From assembly GCA_003249255.1 (NCBI GenBank), contig QKJP01000031.1, forward strand, positions 124,001 to 188,000: 64,000 nucleotides of DNA, in the 5' to 3' direction. Within the stretch, counting starts at the first letter, position 1. Each line of letters begins with the position of its first letter. Origin of the DNA: Bacteroidales bacterium (GTDB lineage Bacteria; Bacteroidota; Bacteroidia; Bacteroidales; Marinilabiliaceae). Of this stretch, positions 42,750 to 52,692 are shown one piece after another. Under the pieces are notes generated by a model. The model did no database searches. It was not told where the DNA came from and worked only from the letters and a program-made list of their open reading frames with translations. A program made the position numbers and the translations under genes.

Positions 42750-44204
42750 TTAAAATTGTGCATAAACAAAGTGACCTTGATTCTTTCCCATATAAACAAT
42801 CAAAAAGAACGAGAATAAATAAAGTGACCATCTAAAAAACACTCCCTTATCATTTAATAGAGATCCCATAACCCGGCCTTTATATATGAATTGCCACTCC
42901 AGACGAATAAAAAAGACCATTAAAACAAACGCGAGAATAAACTCGAAAAAGTCTACTCCAAAACCTACAGATGTTGAAAACACATCTAAGTTCACAAATA
43001 GATTTGATAAGAAGTAGCTTACGGTATTCATATCTGGAGCGTAGAAAAAAATAAGTGAGAATGCAAAAAACAAATACACATAAATACGATTCACCCAATC
43101 TCTAAATTCTGATTTTCCACTTCCTAGAATATACTTGAAAGTTTGAATCCTATATTTTTTCTTAAAATATTCTAATGTAATAGCAACTCCTTGTAACAAA
43201 CCTAAGATTACAAAAGTCCACTTAGCTCCATGCCAAATTCCAATAATTATAAATGTTGCAAAAACCGCATATATTACAGCCCAATTATTCCATTTTCGAT
43301 ATTTCAACATGAGACGATTATAAATAAAATCATTACACCAGGAAGACAACGACATGTGCCACCTACGCCAAAAATCACCAACACTAGTTGCAAAAAATGG
43401 AGCATTGAAATTCTGGGAAAGTTGTATTCCAAACAAAGCACTTAATCCAATTGCAATATCTGTATATCCTGAAAAATCAAAATAGATTTGCATTGGTTGT
43501 ATTAATAATGTGATGATTAAACCATACCCATCAAAAGAATCAATATTACCATAAACTCTATTAATAATGTAGAAAAAGGTATCTCCAACTACTACTTTTT
43601 TAAATAAACCTATAGTAATAAGGCGAACCCCAGAAACGACTCTGTCATAATCAAATTCAAGTTTTCCTTTTAATTGAGGCAAGAATTTTCGATGACGTTC
43701 GATAGGACCTGCAACTAATTTAGGAAAATAGATCATGTACAAGGCAAAATTGATAAAATTGCTTTCCGGCTTATCGCCCGCCTTATATATTAAATATAAA
43801 TAACTGATTCCCTGAAATGTATAATACGATATCCCAATAGGTATAATATAATGAAGGGAAGATATTTGAAGCTCATTAAATAATCCTAAACCCAAGTTCA
43901 AATTCTCGATAAAGAAGTTGATATATTTATAAAAGATCAAACCTCCCAAGTTTAATGCTTGCCCAAACAATAACAGGTATTTTTTTTGTGGCTCGTTCGA
44001 TGTACTTAATTTTAATCCAACCCAATAATTGTTGAGGATAAACAAAAAGACATAGACTAAAAAAGCAATGGATAAAAAGGAAACATACCCTATACTACCA
44101 AGTAAAAGAACAGCTGTTCTATACTTGGTCTTCACCGTATAAAAAACAATAAAAAGCAGTAACGAGAATAAAATAAATTCAAATGAAGCTGGTAACATAT
44201 ACAT
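42750..44204 (-). CDS. MBOAT-family O-acyltransferase (AlgI type)
   Basis: A 484-residue polytopic protein of the AlgI/DltB branch. ISYYTFQGISYL, PKLVAGPIERHRKFLPQ, YFDFSGYTDIAIGLS, SVGDFWRRWHMSLSSW and the catalytic histidine in IGIWHGAKWTFVILG are all present. It carries acetyl groups from the cytoplasm across the membrane for O-acetylation of the exported polymer, with the SGNH protein encoded next. Confidence 0.9.
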   Translation of the reverse strand: MYMLPASFEFILFSLLLFIVFYTVKTKYRTAVLLLGSIGYVSFLSIAFLVYVFLFILNNYWVGLKLSTSNEPQKKYLLLFGQALNLGGLIFYKYINFFIENLNLGLGLFNELQISSLHYIIPIGISYYTFQGISYLYLIYKAGDKPESNFINFALYMIYFPKLVAGPIERHRKFLPQLKGKLEFDYDRVVSGVRLITIGLFKKVVVGDTFFYIINRVYGNIDSFDGYGLIITLLIQPMQIYFDFSGYTDIAIGLSALFGIQLSQNFNAPFFATSVGDFWRRWHMSLSSWCNDFIYNRLMLKYRKWNNWAVIYAVFATFIIIGIWHGAKWTFVILGLLQGVAITLEYFKKKYRIQTFKYILGSGKSEFRDWVNRIYVYLFFAFSLIFFYAPDMNTVSYFLSNLFVNLDVFSTSVGFGVDFFEFILAFVLMVFFIRLEWQFIYKGRVMGSLLNDKGVFFRWSLYLFSFFLIVYMGKNQGHFVYAQF

Positions 44205-44217
44205 AAGTTTAAGGTTA

Positions 44218-46134
44218 TCAATCGACTATTTTCTTCTTAATAGGATTTCTATCTAAGGCAGAAAATTCGCTATTCTGAGAAATAAATTCAGGAACGATTT
44301 CTTTCATCCTCATAACCAACAGCTCCTCGCTTTCCATATTCAAATAAAGCAGTAGATCGCCTACTTGTTTCTCTACTCTATCAATGTTTAATTGTCTCAC
44401 TTTACCTATCATAATTTTCTCATGGTGAGTAGGTAATGTATTTTCTTTTGATGCTAATAACTCTTCATATTTTTTTTCACCTGGCCTTAACCCGGTGTAA
44501 ACAATATCAATATCTTCACCTAAACTAAGTCCTGCCAAACGAATCATTTTTTTGGCTAAGTCACTAATCCGGACAGGTTCTCCCATATCAAATACAAATA
44601 TTTCTCCACCCTTGCTTGTAAATCCCGCTTCTAGAACTAATTGGCAAGCTTCGGGAATTGTCATAAAGTATCTTGTAATATCAGGATCTGTAACTGTAAC
44701 AGGGCCTCCTCGTTCGATTTGTTTTTTAAATAAAGGAACAACAGATCCATTTGATCCTAATACATTTCCAAAACGCGTTGTTATAAAACTTGTTGAAATA
44801 TATTCTTTTTGTGCCTGAGCCTGAATATATATTTCACAAATCCTTTTCGTAGCTCCCATCACATTTGTTGGATTCACAGCTTTATCTGTAGATACCATTA
44901 CAAATTTTTCCACATTATGCTTTATTGATAAATCAGCCAACAATTTGGTTCCGCCGATATTTACGCGAATTGCTTCAAAAGGAAATTTCTCCATCAATGG
45001 GACATGTTTATAGGCCGCAGCATTAAAGACAACGTCTGGCTTATGTTTCTCAAACAATGCCTCCATTCGTCTGACATTAGTGATATCGGCAATGATTACA
45101 TCAAAAGGTGCATCATAATAACTTAATAACAATTCCTGTTGAAGCTCATATAAAGCAGACTCTGCTTGATCTACCATCAAAACTTTTTTAACCGGAAACT
45201 TTAAAACTTGCCGAACAATTTCTGATCCTATAGATCCTGCTGCACCCGAAATTAGAAGTGTTTTACCTTCTAGCCCCTCCATAATTTTCATTTGACTGAG
45301 CTTTATTTCATCTCTACCAAGTAAATCTTCTATTCGTATATTTCTAATTTGTCCTTGATTTGATATTCCATTAATCCAATTACCAACAGAAGGCATAACT
45401 TTCAATTGCCAATTTCGTTTTAAACATTCATCTGCGATTTTATACTTTTGCGGTGTAGAAATATTGGAAATTGCAAGAATCACGCAATTGATTCCCTTAC
45501 GATCCCCCATCTTTAATACTTTTGACCAACTAGAAACAGGAATTGAATGCAAATTAATATTCCATTTAGTGGGATTATCATCTGCAAAACCAACTACATT
45601 ATAATTCGTTTCACGATCATTTTTTAAAGCTTCCAAAGTTATTAAACCTAAATCACTTGCCCCGTAAATAACCACATTTACATTATTCTTCTTTTTAGTA
45701 AGTAAAACATAAGTCTCTTTTACCAATACTCTAAAGAGAAAAGTAAACACAAGTGTGAAAATAAAGTGAAATATCAACACTAATCCGGAGGTTATCATCC
45801 AACCAAAATCATACATTATAGCTACCCTATTTACAGCATATGAAAAAGAAAAGGCTGTAAAACAAGCTAACATTAACAGTTTTAATTCGGTATAATTGGT
45901 ATGTCTGATTACACCTTTGTAAGATTTATAAATCATGAAAAAAGTAAGGTAAATTAATATTACCCAACTTCCGGTAGCAAAAAAATCCAGAAAGGTATAC
46001 TCCGTCACCTGAAAGTTTAAACGCAACACAAATGCTATCACATAAGCATTAGCCGCCAAAACTAAATCTATTAGTAGTATCCACCATGGTGATACCACTC
46101 TCCCCTTAAACACGTTTAGTAAAATATGTTTCAT
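44218..46134 (-). CDS. UDP-GlcNAc 4,6-dehydratase, membrane type (CapD/PglF/WbpM)
   Basis: A 638-residue protein. Four N-terminal helices (about 17-130), a first Rossmann part (VVIYGASDLGLITLEAL), then the SDR dehydratase domain: LLISGAAGSIGSEIV, NAAAYKHVPLMEKFP, and the STDKAVNPTNVMGATKR motif where Met replaces Tyr of the usual catalytic triad. It converts UDP-GlcNAc to the 4-keto-6-deoxy sugar, the first step to bacillosamine-type or QuiNAc/FucNAc sugars. The aminotransferase and phosphoglycosyltransferase upstream fit this path. Confidence 0.9.
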   Translation of the reverse strand: MKHILLNVFKGRVVSPWWILLIDLVLAANAYVIAFVLRLNFQVTEYTFLDFFATGSWVILIYLTFFMIYKSYKGVIRHTNYTELKLLMLACFTAFSFSYAVNRVAIMYDFGWMITSGLVLIFHFIFTLVFTFLFRVLVKETYVLLTKKKNNVNVVIYGASDLGLITLEALKNDRETNYNVVGFADDNPTKWNINLHSIPVSSWSKVLKMGDRKGINCVILAISNISTPQKYKIADECLKRNWQLKVMPSVGNWINGISNQGQIRNIRIEDLLGRDEIKLSQMKIMEGLEGKTLLISGAAGSIGSEIVRQVLKFPVKKVLMVDQAESALYELQQELLLSYYDAPFDVIIADITNVRRMEALFEKHKPDVVFNAAAYKHVPLMEKFPFEAIRVNIGGTKLLADLSIKHNVEKFVMVSTDKAVNPTNVMGATKRICEIYIQAQAQKEYISTSFITTRFGNVLGSNGSVVPLFKKQIERGGPVTVTDPDITRYFMTIPEACQLVLEAGFTSKGGEIFVFDMGEPVRISDLAKKMIRLAGLSLGEDIDIVYTGLRPGEKKYEELLASKENTLPTHHEKIMIGKVRQLNIDRVEKQVGDLLLYLNMESEELLVMRMKEIVPEFISQNSEFSALDRNPIKKKIVD

Positions 46135-46278
46135 AACTCCCCCCTTAAATTGGATAATGCAAAATTCTCATAAACAATTTAGTCCTTTGCGATACGGATG
46201 AAAAGAAGAATATGACCAATTAGCCAAATGATTATATTAACCCTTAGATTTATCTTACTAAAGAAAAATTTATTCGAT

Positions 46279-47445
46279 TCACACACCTAAACTTTGCTTG
46301 AGGGAATCGCATACCACACGACACTCTTCCAACTGTAAATCAGGATATAACGGCAACGAAAAATTATTTTGCCAAATTTGTTCTGAGGTAGGATAGTCTT
46401 CTTTAATTAAGTTATATTTTTCCCTGTAATAGGTCATGTGATGAAGTGGTTTATAATGAACTGATGTTCCAATTCCTTCTTTTGCTAATTTATTAATTAA
46501 CTCATTTCTACTTATAGGAGCATCCGGACTTAAAACCAAATGAAAAATATGCCAAGAATGATGCTTAAAAGGCACTTTACTAACAGGTAGATCTAAAAGA
46601 TCCACATCCTTAAGCTCATCATAATAGAACTCTACAACTTTTTGTCTTTTTTCCCTCATTGATTCAGCCTTCTCCAATTGAGCGAGTCCTATTGCGGCAT
46701 TAATATCTGGCATATTATATTTATATCCGGGAGCAATCACATCATACTCCCAACTTGCAGAATCTGTTGTAAATCGGCCCCAAACATCTCTATTAATCCC
46801 ATGCAATCGCATTGTATTCGCACGCTTATAGATCTCTTCATTATTTGTTACTAACATTCCTCCTTCTCCTGTAGTAATGGTTTTATTTGCATAAAAACTA
46901 AAACACGTTACATCCCCCAAATTACCAACATACTTATCCCCAAGCTGAGATGGAAAGGCATGTGCAGCATCTTCTATTATTTGAATATGGTTTCGTTTAC
47001 AAATATCAACAATTCCATTACCTTGCTGATTATACATTTCGGCTGCATGTCCTCCAAAATGAACAACAACTAAAGTCTTAACATCCGGATGCTTAACAAT
47101 TGCATTTTCTAAAATTTCAGGAGTTATTAAGCATGTACCATATTCTACATCTAAAAAAACAGGATGACCTCCTAAATATCTAATCACTTCTGCACTAGCA
47201 GTAAAAGTCATATCAGGCACAAAGACCTTATCACCTTCGCTAATACCCATGGCTTCCAAGGCTAAATGAAGTGCAGCAGTGCAGCTATTAACAGCACAGG
47301 CATATTTGGCACCTACATACTCAGCCACCTTTTCTTCAAACGAACGGGCCTTTGATGCAGTGGTTAACCAACCACTGTCTATCACTTCTTTAATATACTT
47401 GAGTTCATTTCCATTACAGGAAACTTTTGAAAACGGGATTCTCAT
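46279..47445 (-). CDS. DegT/DnrJ/EryC1 sugar aminotransferase
   Basis: A 388-residue PLP enzyme. SGWLTTASKARSFEEKVAEYVGAKYA, the cofactor lysine in FSFYANKTITTGEGGM, and EDAAHAFPS are typical. It probably aminates the 4-keto sugar made by the adjacent CapD/PglF-like dehydratase, giving a 4-amino-4,6-dideoxy sugar (PglE-like role, by context). It lies 19 bases past the phosphoglycosyltransferase gene and is followed by a 144-base gap. Confidence 0.9.
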   Translation of the reverse strand: MRIPFSKVSCNGNELKYIKEVIDSGWLTTASKARSFEEKVAEYVGAKYACAVNSCTAALHLALEAMGISEGDKVFVPDMTFTASAEVIRYLGGHPVFLDVEYGTCLITPEILENAIVKHPDVKTLVVVHFGGHAAEMYNQQGNGIVDICKRNHIQIIEDAAHAFPSQLGDKYVGNLGDVTCFSFYANKTITTGEGGMLVTNNEEIYKRANTMRLHGINRDVWGRFTTDSASWEYDVIAPGYKYNMPDINAAIGLAQLEKAESMREKRQKVVEFYYDELKDVDLLDLPVSKVPFKHHSWHIFHLVLSPDAPISRNELINKLAKEGIGTSVHYKPLHHMTYYREKYNLIKEDYPTSEQIWQNNFSLPLYPDLQLEECRVVCDSLKQSLGV

Positions 47446-47464
47446 AAGAATTTTAGTTTACTAA

Positions 47465-48064
47465 TTACTTTTTGATAACAACAACTATTGTTTTGAGTAT
47501 AATACTTATATCTCGCCAAAAACTATGATGCTCTGCATAAGCTTCGTAATAGTCTAATTTTTTGGGTAAGATCACATCTCGATAAAAAGCTTCTGGTTCT
47601 TCTGCATGAGCGAGTAATTCTTCTTCGTTTCTAAATTCAATGGAAGCCCTATCTGTAATACCTGGTGCAACTGATAAAGCTTTTTCCCACCTTACAGGAT
47701 AAAAATTTACCCACTTACGAATCTCTGGTCGAGGACCTACCAAAGACATTTGCCCATTCAAAACATTAAACAATTGTGGCAATTCGTCCAATTTTGTTTT
47801 TCGCAGAATCTTTCCTATGGGTGTAACACGCATGGTATTTCCTAAATCAAAACTACCTTTTTGTGCAGATTCAAGAACTGACATTGTTCTAAACTTCCAA
47901 ATTATAAAATCTTTATTATTTCTCCCTACTCGTACTTGTTTAAAAAATACCGGCCGACCACTGGTAATTAATACCAGTATTGAAACCAGTAAAAAAATGG
48001 GAATCATGACAAAGATACACCCCAAGGAAACCATAAAATCAAAAGCTCTTTTTAACATTTTCAT
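47465..48064 (-). CDS. Initiating phosphoglycosyltransferase (PglC/WcaJ core)
   Basis: A 199-residue monotopic enzyme with one re-entrant helix (residues about 5-35). KQVRVGRNNKDFIIWKFRTM, LRKTKLDELPQLFNVLNGQM (catalytic Asp-Glu) and LVGPRPEIRKW define the Bac_transf family. The short form without extra helices is like PglC. It transfers the first sugar phosphate to undecaprenyl phosphate. The start overlaps the upstream stop by 4 bases. Confidence 0.9.
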   Translation of the reverse strand: MKMLKRAFDFMVSLGCIFVMIPIFLLVSILVLITSGRPVFFKQVRVGRNNKDFIIWKFRTMSVLESAQKGSFDLGNTMRVTPIGKILRKTKLDELPQLFNVLNGQMSLVGPRPEIRKWVNFYPVRWEKALSVAPGITDRASIEFRNEEELLAHAEEPEAFYRDVILPKKLDYYEAYAEHHSFWRDISIILKTIVVVIKK

Positions 48065-48993
48065 ATGGTTTTACCGGCTTTTATTTTTGTCTTTAACCAC
48101 CTAGATTCCACATCACTACGTTGTTTCGAAGACAAATCCGTAAGACCCTTTTTCTCCAATAAAAAAGTTAACACCTCAGAAACCGGAACATACCAGCCTC
48201 CCTTTAAACTTAAGCGTTCCATTAAATACACAAAACGTTTATTCAACTTCCCATTTTGCACAAATCCTTTTCCAAAATGAGTATACATTATACATAATCC
48301 ACCTTCTTCTTCTAAGCGATCTTGATTATTCTCTTGGATCATTTTAACGAAAGAATCTACATCCCCTCCATCTGATGAGGCAAACCATGCATTCACATAT
48401 TTTTTCTTGGAATCATGATACGGCATTTCAGGACAAGCTTTTAAAGTATTAATTTCGGGAAACACAAAATTTCTTACAAATTGAATCTGCTTTTGACAAT
48501 GATCACCCCAAAAAAAAGGTGAGCTTTTAACATGTCCGGTGAAACGATTCATCTTTTTAAATTGAGTTAAAAGATTATAAATTACACGTCTACTACCAGA
48601 AAGCCTAGCATCTCCCCAATACAAAGCATCTTTACATCCTACATGATTACAATGAATTTTGGGATATTGTCCAAAATATTGCTTAAACAGATCAAGTCCT
48701 TTAATAATATTTTCTCTTTTTGTACTTCCCGCCGACACATTATGCAAAGCAATTTCAAAACCTTTTGCTTGGATATTTTGAACCCATTTTAAATAATCTC
48801 TATCCTGACAATTACTTCCTCCAACTATTGGAATTTCAAACTCTTGCAATATCCATACCGATTTTGTTGTAATAATGCCAACATCATATAAAAAATCATA
48901 AACTAAAGGTCCATTTTGAAGACTTGTCAAATCTGAATCATCAAAAACAGTAAAGGCAAATTTTTTTCCTTCAGGCCAAATTATTTTTTCCAT
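48061..48993 (-). CDS. Polysaccharide-deacetylase-like (NodB fold) protein with altered metal site
   Basis: A 310-residue cytosolic-type protein. The opening FAFTVFDDSDLTS corresponds to the FDD of carbohydrate esterase 4 motif 1, and GFEIALHNVSAGS to motif 2, but only the first of the two metal histidines is present in that motif. HCNHVGCKDALYWG follows, then SSPFFWGD and CIMYTHFGKGFV. It may deacetylate a sugar of the capsule or be an inactive relative. It overlaps the next gene by 4 bases. Confidence 0.6.
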   Translation of the reverse strand: MEKIIWPEGKKFAFTVFDDSDLTSLQNGPLVYDFLYDVGIITTKSVWILQEFEIPIVGGSNCQDRDYLKWVQNIQAKGFEIALHNVSAGSTKRENIIKGLDLFKQYFGQYPKIHCNHVGCKDALYWGDARLSGSRRVIYNLLTQFKKMNRFTGHVKSSPFFWGDHCQKQIQFVRNFVFPEINTLKACPEMPYHDSKKKYVNAWFASSDGGDVDSFVKMIQENNQDRLEEEGGLCIMYTHFGKGFVQNGKLNKRFVYLMERLSLKGGWYVPVSEVLTFLLEKKGLTDLSSKQRSDVESRWLKTKIKAGKTI

Positions 48994-48995
48994 TG

Positions 48996-50018
48996 TTATC
49001 GAGATATTAAAACTGTACGATTAAAACCTGATTTGATAAAAAACAAATCAAACATCCCTTTACAATAACCAATTCCGTATGAGAAATGAATAGTTGCGAT
49101 TGTAATCATAACAGGTAAAAACTTTTTTAATTTAAATCTTGCCAACTTCACCCCTCCAATCAATAAAAAAACTAGATATAAACACAATACAAATCCCAAT
49201 GCCCACAATGAACTAATCCAAAACAAACTAACCAATAGCATAATTAACAAATATAAAACCAGAGCCACAGGTATTATTTGCCGCACACTAGCAACCTGAC
49301 GTAACTTATAATTTACCAATGGTTTAAATAATCCATATTGAAAAAACATACGACTCACCTGCTTATAGTACTGACGGGCATAATACTGAATTTTAACATT
49401 TGGGATTAAAAGAATTTTTTTTCCATTTTTGATCATTCGTGCGTTAAATTCATCATCTTGATTTCTAATAAAAGCTTCATCAAACAAACCTAATTCGTCA
49501 AAAATCTCACGCCTAAAGCATCCAAAAGGAACTGTATCTACTTCCTTTACTTTATTAACTCCAATTCTAAACAAGGCATTTCCCACTCCAAAAAAACTTG
49601 ACATGACAGAGGCTATTGCTTCACTCTTTGGTAAATTGTCCATAGGAATAGTCTCTATAACTGCTCCTACATTATCAGCATTATATTCGTCTAAAGCTCT
49701 AACCAAGGTTAATACATAATCTTTGGGATATACTGAATGACAATCCATCCTGATTATAACATCTCCTTTTGCCTGCTGAATACAAAGATTAAGTCCATTT
49801 GGCACAACCTTTGCATTATTATCAATTAAAACAATATTGGAATTTTCATGAGCAAATTCTTGAATAATTTCTCTAGTACCATCGTCAGACAGACCATCTG
49901 CAACTAATATTTCCACTTTAATTCCTTCAAGATCTTGAGATAAAATAGAATCTAAGGTGGATTCTATAAAATCCTTTTCGTTTCTAACAGGAATAATTAT
50001 TGAAACATTCCTTGTCAT
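48996..50018 (-). CDS. Family 2 glycosyltransferase with C-terminal membrane helices (ExoA-like)
   Basis: A 340-residue protein: VSIIIPVRNEKDFIESTLDSIL, VADGLSDDGT, the DxD region IIRMDCHSVYP, and RNQDDEFNARM (acceptor-side ED). Three or four helices after residue 240 resemble the ExoA branch, which adds an early sugar at the membrane. The ATG overlaps the CapK-like gene stop by 4 bases. Confidence 0.85.
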   Translation of the reverse strand: MTRNVSIIIPVRNEKDFIESTLDSILSQDLEGIKVEILVADGLSDDGTREIIQEFAHENSNIVLIDNNAKVVPNGLNLCIQQAKGDVIIRMDCHSVYPKDYVLTLVRALDEYNADNVGAVIETIPMDNLPKSEAIASVMSSFFGVGNALFRIGVNKVKEVDTVPFGCFRREIFDELGLFDEAFIRNQDDEFNARMIKNGKKILLIPNVKIQYYARQYYKQVSRMFFQYGLFKPLVNYKLRQVASVRQIIPVALVLYLLIMLLVSLFWISSLWALGFVLCLYLVFLLIGGVKLARFKLKKFLPVMITIATIHFSYGIGYCKGMFDLFFIKSGFNRTVLISR

Positions 50019-51310
50019 GATGGTTCTATTAATGAATGAAATGCACTGAATTTACCGCTTGAACTTCGTTCTATTTTATCTACTTCTTCTATAGACACTT
50101 CCACACCCTCACCTAAAGAACGAATAAATTGAATTTTCAACCTTTCATGATCTTTTGAATCTAATGGCTGATAACAAACTAGTTTTACGACAAAATGATC
50201 AACTGAAACTTGTACTACCTGATGCTCTAAAATCTTTCCTCTATATGCCAATGCTTCTTTAATGGCATAATTAAAGGTGGCAGGAGGAATTTTTTTACCT
50301 GAAGGTAAAACGCCAAAGTCATTAAGGCGGCCTTGCAAATGGGTGATATAAGTTCGTCCATCAGTATGCTCTATACTTCCAACATCTCCAAGTTCATACC
50401 GAATTAACGGGGTACATTTATTATGAAGAGAAGTAATTAAAAATCGTCCTATCTCGCCATCTGCCAATAATCTTCCCTTTTGATCAACCACTTCAATGTG
50501 CAATAACTCATCAACAACCCGCCAGCTATCCTGTATCTTAAATCCAATTATACCAACTTCTGAAGCTCCATATTCATTGTAAACTTTTACACCAAGATTA
50601 CTTTCAATAAACTTCTCATCCTGAGGTAAAATAGATTCTGATGTTAAAACACAAGCAACCAAAGAGGGACTGTATTCCTTTAGTACAACATCCTTATTTT
50701 GTAAAAATTGACAAAAAGCTAATATTGAATTTGAATACCCATAAATATATTTAAATGAACGCCTTTTAAACTTAAGCAACCAAATATTAAAAACATCTTT
50801 ACCTAAATCATTTACATATAATCGTTCTCGTCGAAGTATAAAATCTTTAACTTTTTCTTTATAAAAGGAAAATCCATTGGCAGGAATTCCAAACACTCGG
50901 GCTTCCAAGCTTTTCATTGAAACACCAGTTAAAGCATATAAATATTCAATATTTAGCCAGGTTAATGCATGAGAATATCTATCCTTCACATAATACATTG
51001 GTTTTCCTGAAGATCCGGAAGTATGCCCGAGGTAGTTTCGTTTAGTTCTATATGAGGCAGGGATTTTGCTATTGTAGTCTCCTTGTAAATTTTCCTTTTT
51101 GATAATAGGTATATCCTCCCAACGTTTGGGTTTATTTCCTACAAAAGTTTTATAAAACTCATTTTCGCTATACTGATAATTAAATATATCCCACTTCAAT
51201 TGTTCATGACAGGCTAATAGATTTTTTTGCGTAATAAGTTCTTGAAAAATTCGATTAGCTTTCCGCACCGGGTAACCCAAAATATTTAAAAGTTTTAATG
51301 CTCCAATCAT
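50015..51310 (-). CDS. CapK/PaaK-like adenylate-forming protein
   Basis: A 431-residue member of the phenylacetate-CoA ligase-like family known in capsule loci as CapK. P-loop LGHTSGSSGKPMYY, VYNEYGASEVGIIGF and IRYELGDVGSIEHTDGRT are present; the C-terminal lysine lies in ERSSSGKFSAF. It is the second adenylating enzyme of the wider locus. In capsule loci this family is thought to activate an acyl or amino-acid substituent, but the substrate is unknown. Confidence 0.8.
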   Translation of the reverse strand: MIGALKLLNILGYPVRKANRIFQELITQKNLLACHEQLKWDIFNYQYSENEFYKTFVGNKPKRWEDIPIIKKENLQGDYNSKIPASYRTKRNYLGHTSGSSGKPMYYVKDRYSHALTWLNIEYLYALTGVSMKSLEARVFGIPANGFSFYKEKVKDFILRRERLYVNDLGKDVFNIWLLKFKRRSFKYIYGYSNSILAFCQFLQNKDVVLKEYSPSLVACVLTSESILPQDEKFIESNLGVKVYNEYGASEVGIIGFKIQDSWRVVDELLHIEVVDQKGRLLADGEIGRFLITSLHNKCTPLIRYELGDVGSIEHTDGRTYITHLQGRLNDFGVLPSGKKIPPATFNYAIKEALAYRGKILEHQVVQVSVDHFVVKLVCYQPLDSKDHERLKIQFIRSLGEGVEVSIEEVDKIERSSSGKFSAFHSLIEPS

Positions 51311-51315
51311 AACAA

Positions 51316-52692
51316 TTATTTTTCAGACTTTTCCTTATAAAAAAGAATAACAAAAGAAGCTCCGTATAAAACTCCTGGTATTGCTAAACGCATTGCAGCA
51401 TGAAACATAACAGTCATACTAAATATGATAAATCCTGCAAACAACCACAAATTGAAAGGATTATTACGCGTTTTATAAAAATGCTTTAGAGGTAAAATAA
51501 TAAAAGCTATAATTATAAATATTAACCCTAACAGGCCATGTTCCGAAAGCAATCGAGCATATTCTGTATGCGCTGCAGCACGCATCCCAAAATATTTTTT
51601 ATGCCAACTTACAGCCATTCCGTAACCAACACCTAATATCGGATAGGTTTTAAATGCGGCAAAATCACCCTTCATAATTTTGTCCCGGCCGGTTAAAATA
51701 CTTTTCTCTTGTTTAACTCCTGACTCAACTTCGTTAGTCGTTTTCCCTTGATACCTGTATAACAAATAATTTCCGGTAAGATTATTGGCAAAAACCAAAA
51801 TGCCAAAGATAAAGATGAAACCAGCAGTTATGCTTACAATTCTTTTGGATAACCAGGATCTAAATACATTGTCTTTGGTATACAAAAAATAACCTACAGC
51901 CAATAAACCTAATAAGGCACTTAAAATTCCTCCCCGAGAAAAGGTTAGCAATCCTCGTAAAACAAGCCCTCCAATAATCAACCAATCCATCCATTCAAAT
52001 GGGCATATCCTAACCCTTTGAATTTTCAGCATTAGCATAACCATAATTAACCAACCAAAAGCTACAGAAACTTGATTAGCAGCAAAATCTCCAGATGCAC
52101 CCTCATTTGATTGTACGCTTACAAACTCCATTTGATCGATTCCGGATTTTAACGAAATCGCAAAAAGCAATACAATTGCGGGCAATACAACAATTCTTAG
52201 TGCATTTGAAAAAAATTCAAATGAATACCTCTTCTTATAAAAATATAAGGCTGAGAAAATTAAACTTAATGGCCCTGAAATGTTAAACATGACCATTTTT
52301 CGCAATCGAACGGGATCAGGATGTGATGCTAAAAAAATGGAAGGAATTAATAAAAATAACAGAAACAAATAAACCATGGAAAAGGTCCTTTGGCGATTTA
52401 CTAATATTCCGGTCACACTCATTAAAATTGCGACATATTTTCCAAACTCCCAAGAAATAACCTCTCCTCCCATTCGATAAACAACCTCATAACTAATCAA
52501 ATAAAAGATATATATTCCAGCTCTTCCATCTATATCTTTCACCTTCACGGTATCTACTAGAAAATAGAGAAACATAACCACATACAGTAATGTAATAAGC
52601 CATGGATTTGCCATCACAGACAAACCTACAAGTACATGAATTACAATCATTAGCCAATAGAACTTGGGATATTTTTCGAAATGCAATAACAT
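51316..52692 (-). CDS. O-antigen ligase/polymerase family protein (Wzy)
   Basis: A 458-residue polytopic protein with about 11 helices and one large periplasmic loop containing LTGRDKIMKGDFAAFKTYPILGVGYG and AAAHTEYARLLSEHGLLGLI, the Wzy_C/WaaL signature. In a locus with Wzx, Wza and Wzc the polymerase role is the natural reading. The start abuts the upstream stop. Confidence 0.85.
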   Translation of the reverse strand: MLLHFEKYPKFYWLMIVIHVLVGLSVMANPWLITLLYVVMFLYFLVDTVKVKDIDGRAGIYIFYLISYEVVYRMGGEVISWEFGKYVAILMSVTGILVNRQRTFSMVYLFLLFLLIPSIFLASHPDPVRLRKMVMFNISGPLSLIFSALYFYKKRYSFEFFSNALRIVVLPAIVLLFAISLKSGIDQMEFVSVQSNEGASGDFAANQVSVAFGWLIMVMLMLKIQRVRICPFEWMDWLIIGGLVLRGLLTFSRGGILSALLGLLAVGYFLYTKDNVFRSWLSKRIVSITAGFIFIFGILVFANNLTGNYLLYRYQGKTTNEVESGVKQEKSILTGRDKIMKGDFAAFKTYPILGVGYGMAVSWHKKYFGMRAAAHTEYARLLSEHGLLGLIFIIIAFIILPLKHFYKTRNNPFNLWLFAGFIIFSMTVMFHAAMRLAIPGVLYGASFVILFYKEKSEK

